64,000 nt of DNA from Arion vulgaris (GCA_020796225.1 CM036775.1:2480893-2544892), one strand, 5' to 3'. Shown: positions 1-10,564, numbered from the stretch's first letter. Translations and numbers: made by a program. Notes: a model not told the origin generated them from the letters alone.

Positions 1-312
1 CCAGTGAGAGAGACAGTCCCAGTGAGAGGAGACAGATCCCAGTGAGAGAAGACAGATCCCAGTGAGAGAGACAGATTCCAGTGAGAGAGAAGATCCCAGT
101 AAGAGAGAGAGCAGATCCCAGTAGAGAGACAGATCCCAGAGAGAAAACAGATCCCAGTGAGAGAGGAACAGATCCCAGTGAGAGAGAGATCCCAGTGAGA
201 GAGAGAAAGACAGATCCCAGTGAGAGAGAGAGACAGATCCCAGTGAGAGAGGGTGACAGATCCCAGTAAGAGAGAGAAAGATCCCAGTGAGAGGGAGACA
301 GATCCCAGTGAG
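1..312. repeat. Minisatellite, ~18-20 bp unit (window-edge array)
   Basis: Tandem copies of a purine-rich unit around CAGATCCCAGTGAGAGAGA run from the first base of the window, so the array is cut by the window edge. Unit length varies through small indels in the GA stretch. The 62-residue open frame across it is low-complexity and not a gene. Confidence 0.95.
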
Positions 313-640
313 AACTCTGCAGTGACGGTCCCCGATATAATTTAGAAAATAGAGAAAATATTTCGTCAGAAATTTTATTGTAAAACTTTTTCTGATGCAT
401 TTTGTTTTTGCAGTGACTTTCCAGTCTGCTCTTCTCGATTTTGAACTGTCAGTGGTTCTGTTCAAGTGCTCAACTTGAATACACGACCTACGTTTTATCG
501 CCTATCTTTGATAGAACTTGAAACTGAATCTCATCTACACTGAGAGATAGGAAAAATATCCCGATGACTCCCCGAGGAAGCGATCCAAGTACCTTTGTAA
601 CAAGAAATGATTATCTAACCCTCTACGCCACAGAGACTAC
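313..640 (-). mobile_element. SINE-3 copy, minus orientation
   Basis: Matches the minus strand of the family best seen at 9770-10215. Read on the minus strand it has a tRNA-like head (636-580), the body ending in a 'gaagagcagactgg'-type segment (about 420-440), then the start of the 'catcggggacc' 3' region (about 315-335). The 3' end with its ATCA tail is missing and is replaced by the GA-rich array to the left. Confidence 0.75.
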
Positions 641-669
641 TCTCGATGGTATATGACATCATGTCGAAC

Positions 670-1120
670 ACCATTAAACTCTCCCAAGATATCACAGTAT
701 GAGAAGTTATCATTCTGCGACTTAAAACAGAACACAATCTACGCCGCAGCTACATGTATACAGAATTCAAGATTGCCAATTCAACCATGTGGACAGGCAC
801 ATCAGACTGAAGAAACTGTCCTGAATATGATATTTTTAAAAAAGCCGAAGGATTGACTTCATTGCACCGAGTTTTACCCACATGGCTGGCCCTCTCGCAG
901 AAATGGCATGCCAATAGCATTGCACAAGCAAACTCTGTAGCTCCCGCAACAATTCTAGGGGCCTCTGGAAACAAGTACACTCGTGAGCACAACGGCGTGG
1001 GCCGGATTCGAACCTTCGACTCGCAAGGCAAGTGCTTAACCACTTAGCCAGGCAAACTCACTGGCCTAACGAAACAACATTCGACTTAAAAACTACACGG
1101 ACCTCTGTGTGAGCTAATAA
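670..1120 (+). mobile_element. RNase H-bearing LINE, 3' end (interrupted by a SINE)
   Basis: The plus strand matches the 3' end of the RNase H-type LINE at 34490-35855: the C-terminal region after the RNase H domain, with degraded 'HILQDCP'-like spacing. The copy is split, 670-830 and 1053-1120, by a SINE-1 inserted in minus orientation. Frameshifts and stops show it is dead. It continues into a tandem array of its own 3' terminus. Confidence 0.8.
831..1052 (-). mobile_element. SINE-1 copy (tRNA-derived), minus orientation
   Basis: On the minus strand the head carries a box A-like GTGGTTAAGCACTTG and a box B GGTTCGAATCC, the internal RNA polymerase III promoter of tRNA-derived SINEs. A body with 'ACTCGTGAGCAC' (minus sense GTGCTCACGAGT) and a 3' end near 'CCTTCGGCTTTTTTAAA' follow. 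It sits inside a LINE 3' end. Confidence 0.88.
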
Positions 1121-1375
1121 GACAGTAAGTTTATACAAGAGACAACATTGAATATATAGACAATATTTCAAACGAACGAAAGGAAGGAAGGATAAAAGAG
1201 ACAACATTGAATATATAGACAATATTTCAAGTGAATGAAAGGAAGGAAGGATACAAGAGACAACATTGAATATATAGACAATATTTCAAGCGAACGAAAG
1301 GAAGGAAGGATACAAGAGACAACATTGAATATATACACAATATTTCAAGTGAATGAAAGGAAAGAAGGATCACAG
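1090..1375 (+). repeat. 59-bp tandem array of a LINE 3' terminus (4 copies)
   Basis: Four copies of a 59-bp unit containing AGAGACAACATTGAATATAT, spaced 59 bp apart (GACAAC at about 1141, 1200, 1259 and 1318). The unit equals the last ~60 bp of the RNase H-type LINE that precedes it, so the array grew from the element's own 3' end. The same unit is repeated independently at 35345-35850. Confidence 0.92.
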
Positions 1376-1700
1376 TTTGAGAACCCTTGAGCTAAAAAAT
1401 GTAATCTTGGCGTCTGATCTGTTTATCCTCCCATCTTTTTCCTTTCTTTGTAAGAAACTTGATAGAGTTCAGTCCCTTCTTGTCTATAATGGCATGCCAC
1501 TGCACTCTCATTTTCCATCTCAGCTTTTAATTATCTGCCCTTGCTATTTGCTGTCAACTCGAGCTTCATTCAATTTTTGCAATCTGACGTCTCAATTTTA
1601 GCAGTTAGGAAGGAGCTTTGGATTCATTTAGTGGAGAGTTCTTTTTTGTCGTTTTGTTTTGGTTTCATTCTTTTTCATTTGTTTCCAGGTTTTAACATTA
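1376..1700. other. No recognised feature
   Basis: T-rich sequence with an 82-residue open frame that has no recognisable motif. I see no repeat family or gene here. Confidence 0.5.
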
Positions 1701-2048
1701 ATTGATTGATTGATAGGATAATCATCATTGCACTTTGGTGAATAACCGTGTGTGCTTCGATCTTATTCTTACAGATCTCAGTGGTAGTGCATGAACTCGA
1801 TGATATCAACATGAAATTGAGAAGAGCAGGCTGGAAATTCGCTGCCCTCGTAAAATTCAATAGACAAAGTTTAAAAATAAAATTCCTACAAAATATCTTC
1901 ACCATCTTCTAAATTACATCAGGGACCCTCGCCGGTGCTACGGAGTTCATGCACTGCCACTGAGATCTTCCTGTGTACGAAATAGATCGGGGCACATACG
2001 GTTACTCACCGAAGTGCAATGATGATGTTCCTATCAATCATATCAAAG
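1700..2048. mobile_element. Two SINE-3 3' parts in opposite orientation
   Basis: 1700-1800 matches the minus strand of the SINE-3 3' end, starting with its ATTG-type tail (TTGATTGATTGAT at about 1702). 1808-2048 is the plus-strand SINE-3 body and 3' end, ending in the TATCAATCA tail. The two tails point away from each other and the heads are missing, which suggests a rearranged or snap-back copy. Confidence 0.78.
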
Positions 2049-2844
2049 CATGAACTCCGAAGTCCCAGCGAGAGTCCCCGATGTAAATATATACGGCCTT
2101 TTTCATCTTTACAGACGGTCAATTGGCAAGTGCTTTACTGAAACAACTTCTGAGTTTTATCTTTCTTGTCTTTCAGCTCATCATTAAGTCTCTCTTGAAA
2201 AGATTCTGCACCTTTGCGTAATGTTGTTTTCCATATACCTCGATCATCAGCCAGTGTCGGAGCTGAAAGCAAGAATAAAGTATCATCTTCATGTGTGTCT
2301 TGCCTGGTCAGTTGATATGAGGAATGTGCCTTGCCCATTTTGCACAAACCTCCTCTCATCCCTACTGTTTAATCCAAAGGAAAGACAAAGTCCATACGTT
2401 TGGAATCAAGCAGGGTTTGCAGGGGATATCAGAAGATGAAATGAGTACACATATAACCATCAACTGCCTTAGAGTCCCTCCATCCAGATTTGTGGTCAAG
2501 GTTTACACCTCTAGCCTTCTGCATAACCGTGCTGGCCCACAAGGCAGTGGGGATTTTCTATTAGGGTTTACTCCCCTAGCCTTTAGCTCTCCCGAGCCCC
2601 CCTCCACAAGGCAGCGAGTTTAACAGTTGCAGATGTAATTTGATGTAATTTGAAAGATTATGAACATTTTTGTAGGGATTTTATGTTCATCTTCTTTACA
2701 GTCGATTCTTATCGATGTTCAACTCTTGAGGTTCTTTTACATGTTCGTCTTGAACATCGAAAAAGTGGAGACTGCAGTAAAACTTTGAAAAATAGCTAAA
2801 CACGTAAACACAAAGTACTACAGTTTTACAAAATACATAAACAG
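2049..2844. other. No confident feature; degenerate repeat pieces
   Basis: 2113-2143 is the reverse complement of the unit repeated at 10845-10990. A 74-residue minus-strand frame (2135-2359) ends with a lysine-rich stretch but has no motif I can name. 2490-2620 is C/T-rich and loosely resembles the block at 46560-46760. Confidence 0.4.
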
Positions 2845-4600
2845 TGACGATAAACAGCAACGTTTCGACCAAAGGCCTTTATCAAGCAAACAATACAATA
2901 AGAATGACGAATTTCGAGGAACACTACAAATGGACGATTACATGTGGAAACATAAACCTATCTAATGAAAATCTGGGAATAAAAACGAACAACGAAATGA
3001 GTGCAACACAAAAAACCGAAAGTGGAAAAGAAGAGAAACAATAAACAATATAGTGGATAAATGACACATATATGGAGCAAACACACATATAGATAATAAG
3101 GCACAAGATAAGACAGTACTAAGAAGCATAGGAATGTAATGCGTTGAGTCCAAGAGGTCGCAAAGTGCCATATAATGAAATAAAACGGTTCTCCAGGGCG
3201 AATCGACTGCTATCATCGGAGGAACATGATCGGATGGCTGTGACCTGGACATCGTCAACTCCTGAATGGCCAGTATCGTTGAAATGAGTGGCCACAGGAG
3301 TCAAGGCGATTGGCGAATATCGCGTAAGTGTTGGGCGAATCGGTCACTGAGTCTCTTACCGGTTTCGCCCATATAGGACTTGTTGCATCGTTTGCAGGTG
3401 ATGGCATAGATGATATTGCGGTACTCACACGTGAAACTGTCTTGAATGGCATACGTAGCTTTTGGAAAAGAGACAGTGGGGTCTGTATTACATATGCACA
3501 TGTATTACAGCGCCGACGTCCGCACTGGATGGTGCCAAAGTGACTCTGGATATTAGGCCTGAGGCGACTGTGTACCAACAAATCCTTGAGGCTTCTGTCC
3601 CGTCTGTAAGCCACCAAAGGATAGTGTTGGAAGACCGAACGTGTCTCAGGATCAGACTGAAGAATAGGGAGATGATGGAATAAGACCTTTTCACCAGGGA
3701 ACTATGAGGGTGGAAAGTTAAGATAAGTTTAACCCTGTCAGAATTTGGGGTTCTATGTATGTGAGAAAGGGCCTCCTGGCGAGCAATTAGCTGAACCCGA
3801 TGCATGGCAGATGTAAGCACATTCTCCGGGTATAGGCGCTGGCGGAAGAAATCCAGCATCTCGTGAGCTCTATCAAGAAAATCGTCGTCCTCACTACAGA
3901 GGCGACGAAGGCGTAAGTTGAGAGAAGGTAAAGTGTCACGACAGTCCTGGGGATGGGAAGAGGTATACAGAAGAAAGCTATGTGTATCAGTAGGCTTGTA
4001 GTATACTGATGTAGTGATAGTGGATAGGCTATCGGTGATAGTGATGGTGATAGTGATGTCAAGAAAATTGACACAGGAGGTAGAGATGTGAGAGGTGAAC
4101 CGAATAGCAGGATTGAAGGCATTGATGAAGGTAATGAGCGTGACAAATCGGCTTCAGACATATCGGTAACTCCAATACAATCATCGATGTATCTATGATA
4201 CACGGACGGAAGGGCCATCATAGGTGTTCCATACTAAGTGTTCAAGATGACCCATGAATAGACAAGCATAGCTGGGTCCCATTTTAGTACCCATGGCGAC
4301 CCCACTAATCTGTTCGAAGAACTGGTCATTGAACTGAAAGGAGTTGAGAGTGAGAACTAGTTCAGCAAGACGAAGGGAGAGTCGAGGTGGAGACAAGAGG
4401 GTTAGTTCTCCTGTCGAGAAAAAACTGGAAAGCTTGAAGTCCGTCAGAATGAGGTATAGAGGTATACAGTGAGCAGACATCAAGGAGGAAGAGGCGATAA
4501 GTCCTGCCAGGCAACAACTTAATAGAATAAAAAACAGACAAAGTGTGGTTAGTGTCTTTCAAGAATGAAGGTAGTGTGGTGACTTGAACACGGAGTCTTG
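2845..4600 (-). mobile_element. Penelope-like element (RT + GIY-YIG), degraded, 5' truncated
   Basis: Minus-strand frames, broken by frameshifts, give the parts of a Penelope-like retroelement in order. The reverse transcriptase shows motif A-like DVCSLYTSIPH (about 4440-4480), then GVAMGTKMGPSYAC (about 4265-4305), and the catalytic YIDD box (about 4180-4193). A linker follows, then a GIY-YIG endonuclease (3617-3119) with IIYAITC, SYMGETGKRLSDR and a conserved ALENRFI. The pairing of RT with a C-terminal GIY-YIG domain is diagnostic of the family. Beyond it the element runs to a hammerhead-like motif near 2857. The N-terminal part is missing at a junction with a repeat-G copy at about 4600. 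Several frameshifts make it inactive. Confidence 0.93.
2857..2888 (-). ncRNA. Degenerate hammerhead-ribozyme-like motif of the Penelope-like element
   Basis: On the minus strand, CTTGATAAAGGCC, a short loop, then GGTCGAAACG resembles the hammerhead core (CTGATGA, stem II, GAAA). A 4-bp stem II (GGCC with GGTC) can form. The core differs at two positions that pair with each other in the ribozyme fold, and one extra A is present. Penelope-like elements are known to carry such ribozymes. Activity is not implied. Confidence 0.45.
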
Positions 4601-4604
4601 AACA

Positions 4605-4905
4605 CGGAGTCTTCTTCTTCTTCTTCAAACGCTCCATATCGACCACTTGTGAAACTACACATTCTTCTATGACATGTGCTGGCCTAATTGTGGACGCATA
4701 ACTAGCACAACGTACAATCGCTCTTAGGCTTAGATTACATACAAATAACAAAGAGTGGTTTAACAAGTGGTCGATATGGAGTGTGTTTAACTACTCTTTG
4801 TGACTTCTATGTGATCCGAACATCTGAGCGATTGTACCCTGTGCCAGTTATGCTCCTACAAGTAGGCCAGTACATCCGATTCCTGCGAAGCTTTTTATTT
4901 AATAG
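4605..4905. mobile_element. Repeat G fragments forming a snap-back palindrome
   Basis: 4605-4655 is the minus-strand 3' end of repeat G with its GAA tail (seen as CTTCTTCTT). 4675-4781 is the plus-strand 3' half, and 4782-4905 runs back on the minus strand. The halves can pair around about 4781. Repeat G is a short dispersed element of unknown class ending in (GAA)n. Confidence 0.75.
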
Positions 4906-5085
4906 ACCTTTCGTTGCTACATACTTTCCGAAGACGGATCTAAAAATAGCTACTCTTTGTTTCTAGGTCACAAATGTGAATGTACGCTTATAGCAGTGAC
5001 AGTAGAAATGTATAACGTGTTAACACGTCTTTAACCCACAGAGAGATAATAACAGTCGTGTTAATGAGTCTTTAGCAGTGAATGG
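4906..5085. other. No recognised feature
   Basis: Non-coding sequence between two repeat-G fragments. No motif identified. Confidence 0.4.
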
Positions 5086-5235
5086 GAAAAAGGTCTATCA
5101 CGTCTTAGCAGCTAAAGGGCTGGGTAGCTTCCTAGGTCCCTACCTCAGTCGCATCTTACGACTTGCCATGAGTCGCAGTGTTACTATTCTTTGCTCCACT
5201 TGTGAGTCCCAGCAACACACAATCGGTCTATATAT
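5086..5235 (-). mobile_element. Repeat G, 5' half, minus orientation
   Basis: Contains the minus-strand form of the conserved G head: CTTACGACTTGCCATGAG and TTACTATTCTTTGCTCC, as at 6598-6860 and 12262-12500. Confidence 0.75.
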
Positions 5236-5311
5236 TAAATATCTTACATTTGCTTCTTGTTTCTATATTCTGCAGGATTTTTGCCGTCCAGTCATTTCCA
5301 TTTCCCTTGAG

Positions 5312-5565
5312 TGGTTGTCAGGGCCCAAATTTGGGGTGTAAAGAATAGAACCACTGTTACCTGCCACGCATGTCGTAAGAGACGAATAAGGAGGCTTGGC
5401 TGAAATCGAATGCACGTGTCCTAAAAGTGTAGGTCTATGCGTTTAGGGGCCTACCAAACCAATGTGCAACGTATACACATTCTTGGCAAGATCAAACATA
5501 TCACAAAGAGTGATTACAATTGATCGTAAAGAACGAACGCAAAGAAGAAGAAGAAGATTTCCATA
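5312..5565 (+). mobile_element. Repeat H copy (GAA-tailed, related to repeat G)
   Basis: Full-length copy starting near CCCAAATTTGGGGTGTAAAG and ending AACGCAAAGAAGAAGAAG. Its head shares GCATGTCGTAAGAG with repeat G. The middle has an imperfect inverted repeat (CCTAAAAGTGTAGG with TCTATGCGTTTAGG). Other copies lie at 33722, 44826 (minus) and 62935. Confidence 0.85.
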
Positions 5566-5589
5566 TCCTAAACGTTCTGTGTTTTATGT

Positions 5590-5986
5590 TTTTAAAATCT
5601 ATCCTAAAAAAGAGATGGAAAAATCTCTGAAGGCCACAGAGATGTGGTTTTACAGAAGAATGATGAGAATGACATGGACTCCTAAAATGACTAATGTGAA
5701 GGTGTTGAATGAGGTCAAGACACAGAAAAAGCTTATCATCAATATAAGAAAGAGACAGTCCTCATTTTCTTGGACATGTGATGAGAAAGGAAGGGTTTGA
5801 ACACATTGTGACAACCGGTAAAATCGAGGAGAGACGAGGTAGAGAAAGACAGAGAGAGGAAATTTTGGATAGCCTGACTTCATTTCATGGAAGAGCGTCA
5901 ACATCTGAGATGATAGCCAACATCAGTGACATTTGTGCAGATTCATGATCGCCTACGCCAGGCAGCACGGCACCTGATGATGATGA
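5590..5986 (+). mobile_element. LINE-F 3' end (RT C-terminal remnant)
   Basis: The translation carries KATEMWFYRRMMRMTWT, the conserved segment that follows the reverse transcriptase domain in many non-LTR retrotransposons. The final piece near 5940 ends with the conserved glycine-rich 'AYARQHGT'-type tail and a TGATGATGA microsatellite. Frameshifts separate the parts. Only the 3' end is present, as expected for 5'-truncated LINE insertion. Confidence 0.85.
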
Positions 5987-6260
5987 AATGTTCTATGTTT
6001 TCTACATTGTCCATATTCTTAAGTCTGAGTTTTAAAAATATATCCTCGAAAAATATAATTTCAATCAAGGAAATTGAACCGGTGTTTACGTCAGATCCGG
6101 TAGCAGACCAGGCACGAGAAGCTCCGCCCATTTGCTGAAGACAGAACGTCAGACTTAACGGAAGGAAGTTGTTTGATGAAACCTGAGAGCACTCACAGGA
6201 GATTCATGTCTGACACAGAACGGTATCAAGCTTTTAGAAGACAGATGACAAGAATTAACT
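5987..6260. other. No recognised feature
   Basis: Short open frames on both strands overlap each other and show no motif. Nothing identified. Confidence 0.4.
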
Positions 6261-6261
6261 T

Positions 6262-7015
6262 GTTTCTCGCCCTTGTGTGTTGCCGGAGCTCGTAAGGGGA
6301 GCCAAGAATAGTAACACTGTGACCTACAAGGCATGTCGTAAGAGTTGACTAAGGTAGGGGCCTAGGAAGCTACCCAGTAAATAAAATGAAAAGCATCGCA
6401 GAAATCGGCCTACTTGTAGGCGCATAACTGGCACAACGTACAATCGCTGTTAGACTCAGATCACATACAAACCACACAGAGTGGTTTAGCGCCCGTGTGG
6501 TGCCGAGGACCGCAAGGGAAGCAAATAATAGTAACACTGTGACCTACAAGGCATGTCGTAAGAGGCGACTAAGGTAGGCGCCTAGGGAAACTACTCTAGT
6601 AAATCTTCTTCTTCAAACTCTCCATACCGACCACTTGTTAACCACTCTGTGTGATTTGTATGTGATCTGAGTCTAACAGCGATTGTACGTTGTGCCAGTT
6701 ATGCGCCTACAGTAGGCCATACATTCGATTTCTGCGATGCTTTTCGTTTTATTTACTAGGTAGATTCCTAGGCCCTACATCAGTCCCTATTACGGCATAC
6801 CTTGTAGGTTTCAGTGGTACTATTCTTTGCTAGCCTTGCAAGTCCCGACACCACGCTAGTAAATAAGAAGCGATGCAGTAAGGACATGTACTGGTCTACT
6901 TGTAGGCGCATACCTAGCACAACGTACAATCGCTCTTAGGCTTGGATCACATACAAATCACAAAGAGTGGTTTAACAAGTTGTCGATATGGAGCGTTCGT
7001 AGAAGAAGATGGAAG
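6262..7015. mobile_element. Cluster of repeat G copies in mixed orientation
   Basis: Repeat G pieces follow one another: plus 6262-6480, plus 5' half 6481-6600, minus 6601-6860, then plus 3' half 6861-7015 ending AGAAGAAGA. The plus/minus junction near 6600 is a head-to-tail palindrome that could fold into a long hairpin. The boundaries are by eye. Confidence 0.82.
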
Positions 7016-7034
7016 ATAATGTCAACTGTTGGAG

Positions 7035-7545
7035 TAAAATATCTTAGAATGATCTCTGTTTCACAAGGGACTAGAAGACACGAAGCTGACCTCTGTTTCA
7101 CAAGGGACTAGAAGACACGAAGTAAAGCTGATCTCTGTTTCACAAGCGACTAGAAGACACGAAGTAAAGCTGATCTCTGTTTCACAAGCGACTAGAAGAC
7201 ACGAAGTAAAGCTGATCTCTGTTTCACAAGCGACTAGAAGACACGAAGTAAAGCTGATCTCTTTCTAACAATCGACTAGAAGAACTACAAATAAAGTGGT
7301 TCTCTGTTTCAATAGCGACTAGAAGACACGAAGTAAAGCTGATCTCTGTTAGAAGCGACTAGAGACTAGTAAGAAAGCTGATCTCTGTTTCACAAGGGAC
7401 TAGAAGACACAGTAAGCTGACTCTGTTTCACAAGGGACTAGAAGACACGTAGTAAAGCTGATCTCTGTTTCACAAGGGACTAGAAGACACGAAGCTGATC
7501 TCTGTTTCACAAGCGACTAGAAGACACGAAGTAAAGCGTATGCTT
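7035..7545 (+). repeat. 42-bp minisatellite (~11-12 copies)
   Basis: Unit of 42 bp containing GCTGATCTCTGTTTCACAAG and GACTAGAAGACACGAAGTAA. Central copies are exact, while outer ones carry small deletions. No coding frame is kept. Confidence 0.95.
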
Positions 7546-7759
7546 ACTTACCTCGCAGAGATTAGATGGAACAGGCCACTATAAAACCGACTTATGTTTC
7601 GGCTAAACTAAGAGATTTCATTGTAGAAGGGGAGGGTGGACCAGGTTAAGCAATGAGAACAAAAAAAAGAAAGGACAAATGAATAGAAAAAGGATACTGG
7701 ACTCTTGAATCTCGTTGTTGTGCCATATTGTCTGAAAGAAGATAGATTGATCAAGTAGT

Positions 7760-7945
7760 AGCATGTCCCTGGCGGAACTTCGCTTTCATCACAGCACACA
7801 TGAAAAACTAGCAAGTTTCCTGCCTTTTCCAGTCTCATGTTCACGGTTTCTTTGATGTTCTGCTGCACGTCGCCATTGTCGTTCCCTGTCTCGTACTCGA
7901 GGAACCATGCCTTCCATTATCGTTCTCTCCAAATCTCTCTCTCTC
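7760..7945 (-). mobile_element. LINE-M C-terminal remnant
   Basis: The minus strand encodes ERTIMEGMVPRVRDR followed by an arginine-rich stretch and, after a frameshift, DIKETV-like sequence. This is the 'TIMEGxxP...RGRPRRRW' segment typical of the C-terminus of LINE reverse-transcriptase proteins. About 60 codons survive. Confidence 0.65.
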
Positions 7946-7984
7946 TCCCTGTCTTTTAACCCGGATTGGGCATAGGTCCTCAAC

Positions 7985-8375
7985 CAACTCATGCCAAGTC
8001 TTCCTATCTCTAGCTATCTCCTGCAGCTCCCTCTTCTGTATCTCCGCCTCCAAATCTCGTCTCCATGTATTTCTCGGTCTTCCCTTCTTTCACTGTCCCT
8101 GCGGGTTCCAGGCAAGGACCCTTCTTGTTATATTCCCCTGAGGTTTTCACAAAGTGTGTCCTGTCCTGCGCCAGCGTCTTTTTTTAACCTCTTGGTTCCC
8201 TGGAATCTGTCTTGTTCTCTCCATAAGTTCCTCACCTGTGACTCTATCATACTATCTCAGTTCCTCTATTCTGCGCAGACACCAGTTGATGAATGTTTAC
8301 AATTTATGCGTTATCATTTAGTAGTTCTCCATGTTTCTGACCCATACAGTAGAACTGCTTTAACATTAGATCTCT
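7985..8375 (-). mobile_element. LINE-J 3' end
   Basis: The minus strand carries the end of a LINE polyprotein in broken frames, ending AEIQKRELQEIARDRKTWHE. Upstream is a degraded 'YGSETWRTTK'-like region around 8330. Pieces of the same 3' end occur at 16840, 44690 (minus) and 58445. Confidence 0.78.
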
Positions 8376-8589
8376 CTAAACCACTGTGACGTTTAATGTC
8401 GCCAAATTATTTCATCTTCCGGGACATGATGTTATGTATGAGCCAAAGCTCCTTGAAGATGCTCGCCCATCACAGGTGATTATGCTCGTACATCAGGGTA
8501 ATGGTGACCACAATTTTCATCCAAGTTAATGTGGTTGCGTTATGTTTGTCTGTGTGTGCGTAGATGACTTGTGAACCCGATGTGGGCTT
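8376..8589. other. No recognised feature
   Basis: No repeat, motif or coding signal recognised. Confidence 0.4.
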
Positions 8590-9300
8590 GACATATTACT
8601 GTACAGTGTTGGCAAGGTATACTTGCGCTTGTGGGGAGCTCCTTGATATGCAGGTCTTGTATGATGTTATTGCTTTTTCTCTCTTCTCTGTGCAGGATGT
8701 TCTAAGAACTTTTCTGTAACACCTTGTTTTTAAATCTTCAATTTTATTCTTTAATGTTTGTGTTATGGTCCACAATTCACATCCATATGTTGCCACAGGA
8801 AATATGCATGTTCTCAGAAGTCTTACTTTTGTTTCTTCACGTACTGTGCCATAGTTTCTTCATGTTGACCACCCTCTGGAAAGCCATGACTAGTCTTCTA
8901 ACTTCTTTCGTACAATCTTTGCTTGTGTCGTGACATAGTTTCTTCGTGCTAAACACCCTCTAGGAAGACATGGTAGTCTTCTAACTTCTTTCCTACAATC
9001 TTTGCTTGTGTCGTGCCATAGTTTCTTCATGCTGACCACCCTCTAGGAAGACATGGCTAGTCTTCTAACTTCTTTCGTACAATCTTTGCTTGTGTCGTGC
9101 CATAGTTTCTTCATGCTGACCACCTCTAGGAAGACAGGGCTAGTCTTCTTCTAACTTCTTTCTTACAATCTCCATTGTTGGTAATTATAGAGACAAGATA
9201 TTTCAAATCTGTGACGTTCTTAATGTCTTCATTATTGATGGTCATTTGGGTTGAATTTCGTTGTCGTGACATCATTTTAGCTTTCTCCTATTCTGATCTT
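8590..9300 (-). mobile_element. LINE fragment with internal tandem expansion
   Basis: Minus strand: 9300-9170 encodes a late reverse-transcriptase piece ending like 'DLKYLVSIITN', the counterpart of the FKYLG motif. 8860-8590 encodes YGCELWTITQTLKNKIEDLK, the downstream 'YGCExW' segment. Between them lie about four 84-bp tandem units (28 codons), so the expansion kept the reading frame. Confidence 0.83.
8850..9168 (-). repeat. 84-bp tandem repeat inside a LINE coding region
   Basis: Units marked by CGTGCCATAGTTTCTTCATG recur 84 bp apart (for example 9012 and 9096). 84 is a multiple of three. The unit reads as LINE protein on the minus strand. Confidence 0.92.
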
Positions 9301-9304
9301 GTCT

Positions 9305-9750
9305 GTAGATTGGTAGATATTATATGCTGATGTCGATGTCGTCTATTGTAGATTGATAGATCTTCTATGTGTAGATTGTCAGATGTCGTCTCTGTGTAGA
9401 TTGATAGATCTTCTATTGTAGATGTCAGATTCGTCTATGTGAGATTGATAGATCTTCTCTGTGTAGTTGTCAGATGTCGATATTGTAGATTGGTAGATAT
9501 TATATGTGTAGATTGTCAGATGTCGTCTATGTGTAGATTGATAGATATGCTGTGTAGATTGGTAGATATTATATGTGTAGATTGTCAGATGTCGTCTATG
9601 TGTAGATTGATAGATATGCTGTGTAGATTGGTAGATGTCTCTGTGTAGATTGGTAGATGTCTGTGTAGATTGATAAATCTTTGCTGTGTAGATTGATAGA
9701 TCTTCTCTGTGTGGAGTTGATAGATCTTTGCTGTGTAGATTGATAGATTA
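9305..9750 (+). repeat. ~20-22 bp minisatellite
   Basis: Alternating units of TGTAGATTGATAGATCTTCT and TGTAGATTGTCAGATGTCGT with many small indels. The open frames within it are repeats, not genes. Confidence 0.93.
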
Positions 9751-9769
9751 CATAAATTGCGTAGATTTG

Positions 9770-10215
9770 TTTCGGAGTCTGTGACGTAGAGGTTAGGTGC
9801 TTGTCTCTCGTGCCAAAGGTACCAGGTTCGCTCCCTCGTAGAACTATCTGGATATTTTTCCAGATCCCTGATCTCAGTGTAGGAGAGATCGACTTCCTAT
9901 TTCTGTCGGAGACAGACGATAAAACGTAGGTCACGTGTTAAATTTGAGCACTTAAAAGAACCATTGGCAGTTCAAAACCGAGAAGTGCAGGCTGGAAAGA
10001 CGCTGCCCGGGCCAAATTCATTAGAAAAAGATTAAAATACAATTTCTACTAAAATATTTTTATCATTTTCAAAATTACATCAGGGACCCTCGTCGGTGCT
10101 ACGGTGTTTGTGCACTGCAGCTGAGATCTTCTTGTATGAGAAAGAGATGGTAGCACACATGGTTAGTCATCTGAAGTGCAATGATGATGGACAAATCAAT
10201 CAATCAATCAACTGA
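9770..10215 (+). mobile_element. SINE-3, best full-length copy
   Basis: About 440 bp. The head reads TAGAGGTTAGGTGCTTGTCT (box A-like), then AGGTTCGCTCCC (degenerate box B), so a tRNA origin is likely. The body contains GATAAAACGTAGGTCACGTG and GCAGGCTGGAAAGACGCTGC. The 3' domain has ATCAGGGACCCTCG and the end is a (AATC)n tail. This family has at least ten copies or parts here, including 36345 where the tail runs into a large satellite. Confidence 0.88.
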
Positions 10216-10540
10216 TTATTGGTTACTAAACTGACGTCATCCCACTCCAGGCAGACCCATAAGTGCTCATTCTTCCCCAACAAATTGTGAAGGGTATGCA
10301 TACTGATGGTTCCTGTGGTTCGCTAGTTAAACACACTCCTCTCTCTGCCCCACAAGCATCCAGTTCTATTTTTACAGCATGTAATTCCAAACTTCCTTAA
10401 ATCTCTGGATCTATTCAACCTCAATTTAGTGTCCCTCATCCAACATTAGGTCGTCAAGAGACTGAAGAACATCCCCCTTATCTATCCTAAAATTGAGACG
10501 ACAAATGTATTGTTTTTGTATTTTATAAAATACAAAATTA
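10216..10540. other. No recognised feature
   Basis: No coding signal and no match to repeat families of this window. Confidence 0.4.
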
Positions 10541-10564
10541 TTACAATTTTCAATTCAAATGTTG

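Noticed and set aside
2135..2359. Minus-strand 74-residue frame as a gene
   Set aside because: No motif, no start or splice context; left as unassigned.
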